From NCBI GenBank assembly GCA_965240325.2, contig OZ251238.1, forward strand, positions 496,001 through 560,000: a stretch of 64,000 nucleotides of DNA. The letters are read 5' to 3'. Source of the stretch: Rebecca billardiae RCC1528 (Eukaryota > Haptophyta). The notes under the pieces were generated by a model. The model did not search any database. It saw only the letters and a program-made list of their open reading frames with translations, and was not told the origin of the DNA. The position numbers and the translations under genes are program-made. Shown here one piece after another: positions 21,637-33,394 of the stretch. How positions within the stretch are numbered: the first letter of the stretch is position 1; each line of letters begins with the position of its first letter.

Positions 21637-23575
21637 ATGGCGTCGCTCCAGCTCCTGCACGCGATATGCACTGCCGCGCCCGCGCCGCCGATGTGGTCCG
21701 CATCCTCGTGGGTCGAAGACGCGGCGAGCTGTGCGTCTATCCTGGATCCTGAGTACCGCGCGTTCTGCGAGGTCGCACTTCCGGGCGCTGGGGCGATGCT
21801 CGCGCGCCGTGAGACTTTGGAGAGGCGACTCCAAGCGTGCACGTGGGAGGAGAACGAGCCGACTCGTCATCCGGAGGGCATTCGGTTGCCAAACAAGGGC
21901 TATGTGTACCAGCTCCCATTTCTGCGGTCCTGGCCCAACCGCGCGCCGCCCATGCAGGCTACGGACTACCGGCCTGGCCAGCCGGTGCGGCAGTGGACCT
22001 GCCTCGACACGAGCGGCATGGACAAAGCGAACGCAGGCTGGGTGTTCACGAGAGTGGGGCCTGTGGTGACGATGGGAGGATGGGACTGGAGCGAGGTGAC
22101 GTACGCCCTTAAGCACCCCGCGCTCCCGCCGCACGCGCGCATCACCTCCTCGTCCCTCGGCTCGCTCGACAACTCGTCCGCGCGGCTGCTCGATCACCCG
22201 CCCATACACCAGCATCACCACCATCTCAACCAGGATGGCGACACTCGCGGGCCGCTGCAGATCTTCATGCACTCCGACTGCGCGTGCACGTTGGACAGCG
22301 GCGGCGTGGGCTGCCACATCAACGAGCTCCCGGCTGGATACGCGCGCTTGATGCGCACACCGCTGCACGGCTGGGCGGAACTGAACGACGTGCGAGCGCC
22401 AGGCTCGGCGCCGCTCGCACACTACGTGCTCGCCGCTGTGCGCTGGGCGCGGCCAGAGGCAAACGTGCCCAACGTCATCGCCACCGCCAGGTTTGCTGTG
22501 AACCCGTCCACCTGGGGCAGCGCCACGGGCTACCAGTCGTCCTTCCCGGTGCCGGGTGACCGGCCGATACACATGTGGTCCGAGTTCTTAACGCCCCATC
22601 TGAGCGCAAGGTGCGCGCAGCGGCGCAGCGCATGTCGCGGCGTGCGCGATCGCGCCGGGTGGCGCGCGGCTCTTCTGGGCATGGGCACACGCGTTGTAGC
22701 CGTCTTTTCTGATCCGCTCGCCCTCGCACCTCGCGCCCGCGCTCAGGCTGGTGTGGAGCTTCTGGCACGTGCACCCGTTCTGGACGCGGCGCGTGACGCT
22801 GCTCGTCGGCGTGGGCCCCAAGGAGCTCGGGCTGCTCGAGTCCGGGATGCCCGCGTACCAAGAGCTGCGAGACGGTTCCGGGGAGGAGCTGCGCACGATG
22901 GTGCTGGGCAAGGCGCGCGCGCGTGTCGCCGCCGGAGCCTCGCTGAGCATGTGCGTGTACGACGTCGAGCTCGCGCCGTTTGACGACGCGCCGAGCGCAG
23001 CTGCGGAGCTCGACCCGACGCATCTGTTCCGCCGCTACTCCGCCTGCCAGCCGTTCAACTTCAGCGCGCAGCGCCCGATACCTGCCACTCTTTTCGCCCA
23101 GTACGGACCCACGTCGGAGCGCGTGCGCGTGCAGACGGCGTACATGCACTCGCACGTCATGCTGACAGTCGCCGCACCCGCGCACAGCAAGCCATTCGAC
23201 GCCACGAGCAGGAGTGGCGCTCGCAGCAGAGACGCAGCGCCACTGCTGGCTGCACGTTTGGTGGGCGATGCGTCGCCGGCGTTCCGCAAGATGTACATCC
23301 CCATCGGTAGCCGTCCGCGCCACCTGAATGTAGCCTGGTCCATCCCGATTTTCGCCACTGAAAAAGCCTTTTTCGGATTTTGGGCGCCTCATTTCTCCCG
23401 ATTTTTCTCGTCGCTCGTCGCGCTCGTCAAAAATCGCCACCGGCCGTCCGACGGCTCGCCGCGACGAGGTCGGAAGGGGCTCGAGAGCCTCGACTGGACG
23501 ACTGCGCCGCCTCATGTCAGGTGTAGTGCTGGACACATCGTTCGGGTGCCCCGGCGGTGTGCGTGCACACCTTAA
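21637..23575 (+). CDS. Secreted His/Cys-rich protein, two exons, about 600 aa (copy B)
   Basis: Exon 1 is 21637-22610, exon 2 starts at 22747. The 136-nt intron begins GTGCGC and ends GCGCTCAG; joining restores ARLVWSFWHVHPFW, matching copy A at 11007-12728. The N-terminus MASLQLLHAICTAAPAPPMW is a plausible signal peptide. The conserved core has HPPIHQHHHH, IFMHSDCACT, GGVGCHI and PLHGWAELNDVR. Similarity to copy A ends near HSHVMLTV (about 23165). The remaining 135 codons up to the stop at 23575 are AT-richer and unlike the paralogue, so the real 3' end may use another splice. Clustered His suggests metal binding; no family is recognised. It is divergent from the EsV-1-7 gene, 289 bp apart. 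Confidence 0.8.
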
Positions 23576-25132
23576 GCGACATGTCTGCGTTGCTTCCGCC
23601 GCCCGCGGTCCGTCGCCAGGTCGACTTCTCGCCCGACGGCGCGCGTCGAACGCTCAGCTGCTGGGTTGCGCTGCGCCTTCGAGAAGGGGCACCTCCGGGA
23701 ATATGCGCGGCACGCGACGGCTCGCATGGGGCACCGCCTACCCCTAGCATGTACTCGATGCCACCACCAGCGTTGGGCGCGCTGCGCATCGCCAACGCTT
23801 CATCCGGCCAGTCCCGTCACGTTTGCGCATGGGTCGCCCAAGGCGGCGGCAGTCGATTTGTGCTTCTCGTGGAGCTGTATGACGGGCTGGGGGCGATCAG
23901 GACGGCTCGCCTTGCGGGGCTGGGTATGTACAGTTACATTGTAGTGGCTGCCGGCTGACTCCCATCCCCTGGGTGCTGCTTTACCGTCGTGGCCTTTGCT
24001 GCGAGCACAAGGTCGAGGATCGTACCGCGGTCTGCGAGGCAGAGTCGACGGAGTCGTCGCTTGAAGATGGTTGAGAGCGCTCGTACGTCTTCCTTGGTGT
24101 CGTGCGGCTACTCCAGCACGCAAGGCTCGCGCTTTGGCACGTGTTTGGTGTCCATGGGTGGCACATTGTGCCATTCGGGTGGCTCGGAAGCACGTGCTCG
24201 GGTGTCTTCCCCGTTTACGTGCGGTGGGTCAAGTCACCACGCACGGCCAGAGCATGTCATGGCACGCGGAGGGTGCCCATGAACGATCCCCACCCCGGTG
24301 GTGGCCGTAGGCGCACTCGAAGCGGTCGCATCGTCACCCGCGGATCACATCAGTCCGCCGTTGAGGCTGTCGGGCGAGCAAGGACGTGCGATCTGACCCT
24401 TGGACGAGCAGCTAGAACCGCGATTATGCCTCGTCTAAGGACGCACATGTCGTCGTTGTAGGCAGTACGGATGCCCCAAGTGAAAGGGCGGGCGTGGCAC
24501 GCGACTTGACAGCTTGAATGACTCGATGCACGCCGCCATGGACACGCGATCCGGATCCGTTGCGAACCTGCCGTGTGGCTCACGGCGGCGCGCGTTGTGC
24601 CGCACATCGGCCAGTCGCCACGCAGGAGATGGTCTCCAGACCAGGTCCAGCACCTGACCGACTGTCGCACGCCTGGCCGGGTGGGAGTCCGGCCCTCTTC
24701 TTGTCTGCAGGAGTGCGCGGAAGGCCAGGCGGAGCCTCGTCCGACCACTGCACCCCGAGCGCCGCACTAATCGTGCAGCCTGGGACAGCTACCCACCTAT
24801 GGCGAATATGTAACGACATACTGGCATTTAATTACACAGACTCAGAACGCATATTTATGCGGGTAAATTTCCCATATTATGCGGGTACAAATGGGTAATA
24901 TAGTCAATCTTGCAGTAGTTGAGTACGGCCACTTGCGCACAGACCAGAGCCCATCCTAATGGCCTGTACCAAGGTTCATGTTCGCCTCGACGTACGCCAA
25001 TAAGTAAGTTCGTGCGTTTGGGCTCATTTCGGCTAAGTACTTACCCACATTCAGACTGACGATTCTCTATGTGTCCGTAGTTGTCCGCGGCGCGCGCGCG
25101 CACGCTCACGACGGGCCGCGGATGCGATTTTT
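23576..25132. other. Intergenic, no gene assigned
   Basis: Composition drops to AT-rich after about 24790. Short frames only, with no recognisable domain. Confidence 0.4.
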
Positions 25133-25534
25133 AGGCCGAAACTTTTGCTCCGCCCGGGCTGGGCCCATTTGCTACGCTGTTTCCGGGTGTGAGCGCGCGC
25201 CTAGGGGCCCGCATTCATTTGGCGATAAAATCCCCGAAAGTGCTCCAGTGCGTTTGGACCAGGCTACTGAATGAGTGAATGATCGTCATTAGACCGGCGC
25301 AGGCAGTCAGGCGAGTGAGACGTCCCCGTGAGTCATCCCGGGTCCGACGCGGCGACACTGCCGGCCAATGCCCAATAAATTGTAAATAGTAGCCTGGTCC
25401 AAACGCACTTAGGAGCACTTTCGGGGATTTTATATATCCCCAGCAAATGAATGCGGGCCCCTAGGCACGCGCTCACACCCGGAAACAGCGTAACAAATGG
25501 GCCCTGAGCCCGGGCGGAGCAAAAGTTTCGGCCT
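25133..25534. mobile_element. Small fold-back (MITE-like) element, arms about 140 bp
   Basis: The arm 25133-25268 (starts AGGCCGAAACTTTTGCTCCG) recurs inverted at 25388-25534 with small indels, around a 119-bp centre. It has no coding capacity. A target duplication was not found. A TA array follows directly. Confidence 0.75.
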
Positions 25535-25544
25535 TATAAAAAAG

Positions 25545-25548
<4 letters not shown>

Positions 25549-25583
<35 letters not shown>

Positions 25584-25622
25584 ATATATATGTGTATATA
25601 TATGTATATATATATATATATA
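25549..25622. repeat. (TA)n microsatellite
   Basis: About 70 bp of TA with CATG and GTG interruptions. Confidence 0.95.
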
Positions 25623-25765
25623 TCTGCGCTGGGTCGTATCTGACACCAAAGGACTGAGTCTGAGTTATTACACACCAGCCGTTCATATTTAACTTACTCG
25701 CGCGCGTTACGGTTATAAGTCACCGTGCTGCGGCGGCTATTATAGCGCGCTAGCTCAGTAGTATT

Positions 25766-28338
25766 TCAGAACTCAGCGGCATCAGCGACGTCGTGACACA
25801 CATAGCACGTGGCTGCCATGAGAGCGTGGCACGGCGAGCCAGCGCGCAGCCTGAAGAGTAGCTGCTGATCAACATGCTGCTCGCTGCCGTGGCATGATGG
25901 AGTCGTCGCTGCCACACGTCCACGACCGCCGCCGCCGCTAGCACGCCATGGCGCCGCGGACCGAGTCGTTGGCGCCGCACCTCGCCCCCCCGAGCACTCG
26001 TCGCCTGCCCGGCACACAAGCGTCGGCAGGTTGGCATGCTCCTCGTCTATCGTTGAGCGCGCGACTGTTGCGGCGGCTGCGCAGCCGCACTCGTGCAATG
26101 GCATGACGCGCATTGGCATCTCCGCCCGCAGGTGTACGCGTGGCAGCAGCTCGAGCTGCTGGCGCGCGGCAGCGGCTAAGCCCAGTGCGCCCGTCGACTC
26201 TTGAGCAGCTCTGAGCAGCGCTCGAAGTATCGCTGCAGCTGCATCGGCGTAGCACTCGCCAACGCCCCCGCGAGCGCTGGCTGCGCCGCCGCAGCCTGTG
26301 GCCGCCAGGCCGATGCTGCCGCGCCCTCGCGCTGAATGCCCGGCATCGTCTGCGAGCAGCACGGCCAGCGGGTGCGGGCGCGCAAGTGCCGTCTGGATAC
26401 GGCGCGTGAGCAGCACTCTCTCGTCCAGGAAGACACCACCGTGCCGCGCGAGCACGAGCACGCCGACAGCGGTGGCGAGCTCCCAGCGAGCAGAGGAGGC
26501 GCCGCTGGTCGCGCTCCAGTTTGCGCTGCGCGCAAGCGCATGCTCGAGCCGGCGCAGCCACTGGCCGTCAGGCCCATCGGCCGCCGTGCCCGTCGGACGG
26601 AGCAGCTTCTCCACGCTGTGCACGCGCACGTTCAGCCCGACCTCGCGCAGCACGCGCAGCGTGGCGGGCGGCTCAACGCCCGCTCCGTGCAGCAGCCACA
26701 CGCGCACAGCCGCGCCGCGGTGCGCGAACAGCGCCGCCTCGAGCGCCTTGGTGCGCAGCAGGCGCTCGAGGCTCGACCGAGCGCGCTCGAGCCAGACAAA
26801 GTGCAATGCACCGCAGTCGCCATCGCCTCCTCGCGCGCCGCCGCCGGCGTCGCACGCGCGCGGGCTCGTGACAGTCGGTGGCTGCGCGCTCGCCCTGAGC
26901 TGGCGCACGACTCCTGGCCGCTGCTCGCTCGCCAGCGCCGCCCACTGCGTCACGCGCATGCGCTCCCACTCGTGCCTGGCCCTGGGCCCACGCGGGAGCT
27001 GCGGCCAGCTGCCCAGCCTGTTCGCGTCCTCCGGCGAATGGAAGAAGCGGTCCATGCCGGACACGCGCCCGCCCCGCCCGCCGCCCGGCAGCTGGTGCGC
27101 GCGCGCCGGCACGAAGACCACGCGCGCTCCAACGGCGACGGCGGGGGAGGCGACGTGCAATCTCGACGTGATCACGAGCTCGGCGTCCGCGAGCTCGAGG
27201 AGCCGCGCGCGCGCGAGCGGAAAGCCCTTCTCGTATGCCACGTCCTCGCACGGTAGCCGCGACGAGAGCGACGCATCGGCGATCGCTAGGAGCTCGGCGG
27301 GCACACGCTCGCGCTCGGTCACATCGATCAGGAGCACGCGCCCTGCCGTGCTGCGCCGGGGGGCCTGCGGCTGTGCTCGCGGCCGGCGAAGCTGCGCCGT
27401 GAGGCAGCCGCTGAAGTACGCCTTGATCTGCGGGGCGCGGGCGTACAGTAGGGCACACATCGGCGCTCTGCACGCGCCCTGCGCGCATACGCGTGCGCTC
27501 GCGCGGCCAGCCGCGTCCGCAGGGCCGCGGGGAGCGCTGTTGCCCGATGCGCGCCGCGCTCACCTTCAGCGCCTCAAGCCCGCGGAGCGTATCAAGTGAG
27601 CGCGCGCCCACGGGCTGAGCACGGCGCAGCCACGCCAGAAACGGCGTGAAGCGCTCGTTTCCCGCCCACTTGCGAGGGTCGACCACATGGACGCCCACAG
27701 GGATGGCCGTGATCGTCTCGGCGTGCGGAGCGAACGCCACGGAGGGCAGCACGTGGCTGGGCGGGACGCATGCGCAGCAGGCGGCGGCAGGGAGTTGGGC
27801 ACCATCGGTGCGGCGCGCTCAAGCGCTCGCGCGGCTGGCGAAGGCGCGCTTGAGGGGCGGGCTCGGCATCTCACTTTGCGTTCATCACCAACACGGTTGG
27901 CGCCGGCTGCGGGAGCGTGCGCTCGGACGAGTCGCGCTCAAAGTAAGCGTCTGCACGGCCCTTCAACGTCAGCAGCTGCAGGTCGGCGAGTGATTGCATG
28001 TAATCCCCTGCATGTGGGCGCGCACGCGCATGGCCGCGTCGGTGACCAGGGGCGTCGCGATCGGTCCAGCGGCCATGGCATAGTTCAACGGCTCACGATC
28101 TGTCCAGCACTGCGGCTGTGCATTGCGCCGCGCCAGACTCGGCTCACCGACGTTTGCGCGCACCAATGTTGCAGGGCTGATTGTACTGGTGGGGCTGGAG
28201 GAACTGCTTCTTTATCTCGTTCGACCGGTTCCCAGTAGTAAGGACGGCAACGCGCATAGCCAGCGCGCTCGTGCAGAGGCAGCTCAGCAAGCTCAGCAGG
28301 AGCTGCGGCGGCCGTGCCGCCGCCATCAGCAGGTCCAT
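25766..28338 (-). CDS. Polysaccharide pyruvyl transferase fused to a GT32-like glycosyltransferase region, four exons, 720 aa
   Basis: Exons are 28338-28164, 28007-27875, 27756-27564 and 27427-25766. Splices GTGCGC/CATGCAG, GTGAGA/GCCCAG and GTGAGC/CCCGCAG rebuild family motifs across each join: CNIG+DYMQSLADLQLL, VLVMNA+NHVLPSVAF, LRGLEALK+IKAYFSGCLT. The start MDLLMAAARPPQLLLSLLSC is a signal peptide. Residues about 28-300 match the polysaccharide pyruvyl transferase family (GDYxQSLA, AYFSGCLT, ELVITSRLHV). From about 395 the protein changes to a GT32 type (LHFVWLERA, VLVLARHGGVFLDERVLL), with the usual second Asp of YGGxYxDxD replaced (LDER). It would act in the secretory pathway on acidic polysaccharide. 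A paralogue is cut by the right window edge. Intron boundaries are inferred. Confidence 0.8.
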
Positions 28339-30118
28339 GCGAGCCGCGCAGCGCAGGTGGATCGCGCTTCAGGCTTTTTTTTATTACATTTCGTCGGCCC
28401 TTTGGAGCATGGCTGCCCGCCCACGGTGCCCTCGCGGGTGCGGCCGTTGCTGCCGCGCCATGTACGACTCAATGAGTCTTGCGCACGGTTTAGGCCATGA
28501 CTACTGACGCACATGTAGCAGACCGAGCCCTCCTCCCAAGCTCGCCAAGGGCCCGACCGCGTCATTTGAAGAGCAGCCGCCACGAGCGTCATCCGCTCGA
28601 CTCGGTCGGCACCATGCGTGCGAGAGGTTGCGACGGCGCGGAACTCCTCGTCATCATCAGGAGTCAGCCAGCGAGCACCCTGCGGCCGCGCCTCGGCGAC
28701 CTAGCACACGCAAGGCAGACTCGACCTTGGGCGAGCCTCGGCGACCTCCGCCTCGAGCTGGATGCCACGCGTAGCAGCCTGAGTCGACGTCCGGTGGAAA
28801 GGCACGGGCACGCACAGAGCATCAGACAGTGCGCCGCATCTGCCTGCCGGAGTGTACCATCACCGCGCCCACGCGACCGGGTTGACGAAGAAGTCGTCAA
28901 CGACGAGCGAGCCGGCGTCCAGCGGAACGGGCGGTGCAGCCGGCGCCGCGCTGTGCGAACAGGGTGGAAGCCGACCGCTGCCGCGCGCGACGTGAGCGAG
29001 CTGGCGGGTGCACGCCAGTCAGTCAGCTGCAGATGATGCGGCGAAGAGACGCGCTACCACCTACTCCACCTCGCGCGACTTAATCTTGCTGACGTGATCG
29101 CACACGCGCGCGATCAATGACATACTCAACGTCGAGCGCCTGAGTGCTGTTTCGAAAGGTGCCTTCCCCCTCGCTCAGGGCGTGCCTGTCGGCGCGGTCG
29201 AGCGCTGCTCGTCGCCTCGGCCTGCTGAGCGTCAGCGAGGCGCTTGTCAAGGATCGCCTGCTTGCTGCGTCACAGCGCGCGAGCGCGCCACGCGCACGAC
29301 CAAATGTGTGCGCTTCAGATACTTCTTGCCGGCGGCAAAGGCAGACTGCCCAGAGTTCGCCTGCTTCTCCGAGGACCCCGCGCCAGACGCCTGCACGGCC
29401 GGAGCAGCGGCCCGAGCTGCAACAGCAGAGGCCGCGCGCGCCGTAGCAAGCTTCACCTCGCGCGCTGGACGCGTTTGGCGAGCATCTTCTTCTACTTCCT
29501 TAGCGCGCTACGGTTGCCCGCCTTCTTCTACGAAGGCCTCGTGAGGCGAGCTTCACAAGCACTCGCGTGTGTGGTCCGAGCCACCTGAGCGCGTGCGCAC
29601 GGTTGCGCGCTCGTGCGTACGGTATGAGCAGCGCAGCAGGAGACCAGCACACGTTCGTGCAAGGGTGCACGCGCATACCGCAACCGGTGCATCTTGATCG
29701 TTCGCGACGGCAGCCTCCTTGAAGGCTCTATCTACCACCTGTATCCAGGTCTGACCTTGTGCTTCTTCCCGATGCGCTTCGGCTTCGCGCCACTGCCGAC
29801 GCGGGAGTGAGAGGAACTGGGCACCAGAGTGTGGTACCGATTGCGGGCGAACGGGGAGGCGGGCCCTGGCCGCGAAGGTCGGAAACGGACGACCTTCGTG
29901 TGCTCCTCCGTTTCCAAGCACTCGCGCCACGCGCCGGCCGCCATGGGACGGGCGCGATGTAACCGAAAGACGGGTGGACAGGTCGCGTCCACCACCCGTC
30001 CCAGAAAACCCGCGGCGCAGCCGCCACTTGGAGGACGGTCCGAACCTGGAGGACGGTTTTGGACTTTTTCCAGGCCGATCCTGGAGGATCGGCGCCAGTC
30101 CTCGAGGATCGGCCTCCA
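28339..30118. other. Intergenic, no gene assigned
   Basis: Several frames on both strands, none with a recognisable motif. A lysine-containing minus frame near 29250-29456 might be a gene remnant, but it lacks splice or start support. Confidence 0.35.
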
Positions 30119-30856
30119 GCGAGTCCTCCAGGATGCGCCAGCGAGTCCTCCAGGATGCGCAGCGAGTCCTCCAGGATGCGCCAGCGAGTCCTCCAGGATG
30201 CGCAGCGAGTCCTCCAGGATGCGCAGCGAGTCCTCCAGGATGCGCAGCGAGTCCTCCAGGATGCGCAGCGAGTCCTCCAGGATGCGCCAGCGAGTCCTCC
30301 AGGATGCGCAGCGAGTCCTCCAGGATGCGCCAGCGAGTCCTCCAGGATGCGCAGCGAGTCCTCCAGGATGCGCAGCGAGTCCTCCAGGATGCGCCAGCGA
30401 GTCCTCCAGGATGCGCAGCGAGTCCTCCAGGATGCGCCAGCGAGTCCTCCAGGATGCGCAGCGAGTCCTCCAGGATGCGCCAGCGAGTCCTCCAGGATGC
30501 GCAGCGAGTCCTCCAGGATGCGCAGCGAGTCCTCCAGGATGCGCCAGCAAGTCCTCCAGGATGCGCCAGCGAGTCCTCCAGGATGCGCAGCGAGTCCTCC
30601 AGGATGTGCAGCGAGTCCTCCAGGATGCGCCAGCGAGTCCTCCAGGATGCGCAGCGAGTCCTCCAGGATGTGCAGCGAGTCCTCCAGGATGCGCAGCGAG
30701 TCCTCCAGGATGCGCCAGCGAGTCCTCCAGGATGCGCAGCGAGTCCTCCCGGATGCGCCAGCGAGTCCTCCAGGATGCGCAGCGAGTCCTCCAGGATGCG
30801 CCAGCGAGTCCTCCAGGATACGCAGCGAGTCCTCCAGGATGCGCAGCGAGTCCTCC
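30119..30856. repeat. Minisatellite, about 35 units of 21 or 22 bp
   Basis: The unit is GCGCAGCGAGTCCTCCAGGAT (21 bp) with a 22-bp form that has one extra C after GCGC. Both forms alternate irregularly, so the reading frame changes along the array while every frame stays open. Copies differ by very few bases. Related TCCTGGAGGATCGG and TCCTCGAGGATCGG units precede the array (30078-30112). Confidence 0.95.
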
Positions 30857-30880
30857 ACCCCTCCAGGATGCGCCAGCGAG

Positions 30881-31536
30881 TCAGCCTTCAGGATGCGCCA
30901 GCCAATCTTGTGGGTGTACGATGCACCGCCGTCTCCTGCAGAATGCGCCAGCCGTACTCGCAGATTCTTGATCCAGCCTGCGCGCGCGGATAGCGCGAGC
31001 GAGCGTGGCATTGGGCGCCGACGCTGGTGCAGCGCACTGGTAGCGTAGTGAGATGGCGGTGTGCTCTTGCATCAGCCGTCTCCGCGTCGAGGTGACGTGG
31101 GCGATCTTCAAGCCGAAGAGCAAGCGGTCGTAGCCAGTGCCTGCGCGCGCGCCGCGCGCGCAAGCGGCAGCGCGCCCAGCCAGCGCGCGCGGTCAGTCGT
31201 GCAGGGAGGCAGTGCGCGCGCGCCGCGCGCATGCGCGGTGGGGCGCACCAATGGAGAGGACGCCGAACGAGAGCTCGATGTTGGAGAACGTGGGCTCGTT
31301 CTGGAACACCATCTCCAGGTCGAGGTGCGAGAGGAACTGCCGGATGCGCCGCGTGAACACATAGTCCTGAGAGCAGGGCGCTAGACAGTAGACTGCGCGG
31401 CAGCGGGGTGAGCGGCGGCGCGCGCGCGTGCGTTGGCGCGCGTCGGCGCGCACGTCGGCGCGCGCACCTTGGAGAGCGCGAGGAGCTTGAGCAGCTCCTC
31501 GTTCGTCTGAGCCGCCGGGTCGAACGCCTGGACTTC
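30881..31536 (-). CDS. 3' exons of an unidentified multi-exon gene
   Basis: Three exons can be placed: 31536-31468 (EVQAFDPAAQTNEELLKLLA), 31366-31249 (begins DYVFTRRIRQFLSHLDLEMV, ends FSNIELSFGVLSI) and 31140-30881 (TGYDRLLFGLKIAHVTSTRR). Donors are all GTGCGC; acceptors are CTTGCAG, CTCTCAG and GCGCGCAG. Frames join without a shift and the exon protein is far less Arg/Ala-biased than the introns, which supports real coding. The first exon upstream of 31536 was not found. The stop at 30881 sits just outside the minisatellite. The family is not recognised. The gene may be complete only with upstream exons hidden before 32 kb, or be a remnant. Confidence 0.5.
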
Positions 31537-31991
31537 CTGCAAGGGGTGGCGGGGGTCACACGAGTGACGGGGGTTGGTGCGGCGGCAGTTGCGCGGTCAG
31601 TTTATCGCGCGCGAGGGCGGATCTGGTGCATTGCGTCATTCGCGATGCGTAGGTGGAGCAGTCGCGCGTTCGTACGTTGCCCGTCCAGTGCGCGCATGCG
31701 TGCGGCGCGCACAGTTCGCCGCGCCGATTCGCCCGGCGCTCGTGCTCGCACGCGCTGAGCGTGTTCTACGCGCTTGCGGCGCCTCTGCGCGTTGAGGCTG
31801 AGAGAAGTGCAGCTGGAGGATTGGAGCAGTAGTAGTAGCGTCTGATGATGGCTCTCTGGGATGATGGCGGCGTTGAACGAGCGAGAGCAGAGCGCTGGGC
31901 TGCGGGCAAGGCGACGGTTCCGAACATCGCGGCCGATGATGACGTCGCAGCTGCGTCTGCGGGTGGTCTTTCAAACGCGCGGGTTGCCGGG
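31537..31991. other. No gene assigned
   Basis: Possible upstream part of the multi-exon gene at 30881-31536, but no exon could be supported. Confidence 0.35.
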
Positions 31992-32042
31992 CTAGTCCGG
32001 AAATAACGGCGCGCCGTCGGCGCGCCGTTATTTCCGGACTAG
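31992..32042. repeat. Perfect 24-bp hairpin with 3-nt loop
   Basis: CTAGTCCGGAAATAACGGCG and four further bases (31992-32015), loop GTC, then the exact complement (32019-32042). The core includes GGCGCGCC and the outer ends include CTAGTCCGG, both themselves self-complementary in part. Confidence 0.95.
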
Positions 32043-32265
32043 TCCGGCACGGCGCCGTACTAGGCAATACCAGCAGCGTGCGGGGTGCGCTGCCTCCGGG
32101 GGGGCGGTGTACTGCATTCATAAGCCAGCCTATACTTAATCGATGCTGGTAAGTCCTCAGCTGCTACAATAGATAGGGGTGCAGGCGTGCCGAGCTTAAT
32201 CCGGATCCGGGGGGACGCACCCGCGTTCCGTGTAGTTATGTCGACGATAATTGACACTACCGAGC

Positions 32266-33394
32266 CAAGGGCGGTAAGGGCTGTCAACTCCCAGTGGCGG
32301 CGGTGGCAGAGGTTGGTCGCCGCTTCGTCGCTGCGCGGCCTCGCTCCAGCGACTAACTCTCGTGGGCGCCCGCCCCGGGGGGCGAGTGGGGCGCGCACGG
32401 CGCGAGCTCCTGTGGCCGTGTACGCGCGCGCGGAGGCGGCGCGCGTGGCTGGGCAGGTGCTAAGGAGTGTATGTCGCCCTCCCACGCCGCGCGCCTTGCT
32501 CGCCGCCGCTTTCGCCGCGCCTCAGGCCAGCGCGCACGCGTGCGCCGCCTCCAGAGCCAGCCTCGGGCAATCGGCAGCCGCCCGCGCATGTGTGGTGCGC
32601 GGTCTGGTCGGCGCGAGTCGGTCGGGGCCATCGGGCGAGGCTCGCATACTATAGACGCGCGCCATGCTGCCTCGCGCCGCCGCGCGTGGGCCCGGTCCCA
32701 TCCCGTGAAGCTGTTGAAGGAAGCTGATCGATGAATGCACGACAAGCAGAAATGAGCTCGAATACGTGACAGTGAGCGCACATGCGCGTGATAGGCGGCC
32801 GCATTGGGCGCGTGTACGGCGTCCTATGAGTGCATTGCCCCGCTCTTCATCGCCTGCGCGCGTCTATTGTGCTCTCCAGCGTCTCCATGAGCGTCCAAAC
32901 ATGAGCATTTTCGCATTCGTGCTGCAGTTCGTGTCAGACCTAAGATGCTTGCGTGTCGACCCATGACAACCCACGCGCGGCGGCGCGAGGCAGCATGGCG
33001 CGCGTCTATAGTATGCGAGCCTCGCCCGATGGCCCCGACCGACTCGCGCCGACCAGACCGCGCACCACACATGCGCGGGCGGCTGCCGATTGCCCGAGGC
33101 TGGCTCTGGAGGCGGCGCACGCGTGCGCGCTGGCCTGAGGCGCGGCGAAAGCGGCGGCGAGCAAGGCGCGCGGCGTGGGAGGGCGACATACACTCCTTAG
33201 CACCTGCCCAGCCACGCGCGCCGCCTCCGCGCGCGCGTACACGGCCACAGGAGCTCGCGCCGTGCGCGCCCCACTCGCCCCCCAGGGCGGGCGCCCACGA
33301 GAGTTAGTCGCTGGAGCGAGGCCGCGCAGCGACGAAGCGGCGACCAACCTCTGCCACCGCCGCCACTGGGAGTTGACAGCCCTTACCGCCCTTG
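32266..33394. mobile_element. Fold-back element with 425-bp inverted arms and 7-bp target duplication
   Basis: The arm 32266-32690 is repeated inverted at 32970-33394 with almost no differences, around a 279-bp centre. The termini begin CAAGGGCGG. ACCGAGC flanks both ends directly (32259-32265 and 33395-33401), a good target-site duplication close to the 8 bp of hAT elements. No transposase is seen. Part of each arm resembles the arms of the element at 50132-51827, suggesting one family. Confidence 0.85.

Noticed and set aside
30119-30856. Possible CRISPR-like array
   Set aside because: Units are directly adjacent with no unique spacers, and the genome is eukaryotic.
29728-31011. A 427-codon minus frame of repeated ILEDSLR and HPGGLA
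   Set aside because: It is read from the 21/22-bp minisatellite and shifts phase with unit length; no independent coding evidence.
32187-33307. Paired open frames on both strands around 32.2-33.4 kb
   Set aside because: They lie in the inverted arms of the fold-back element and duplicate each other.
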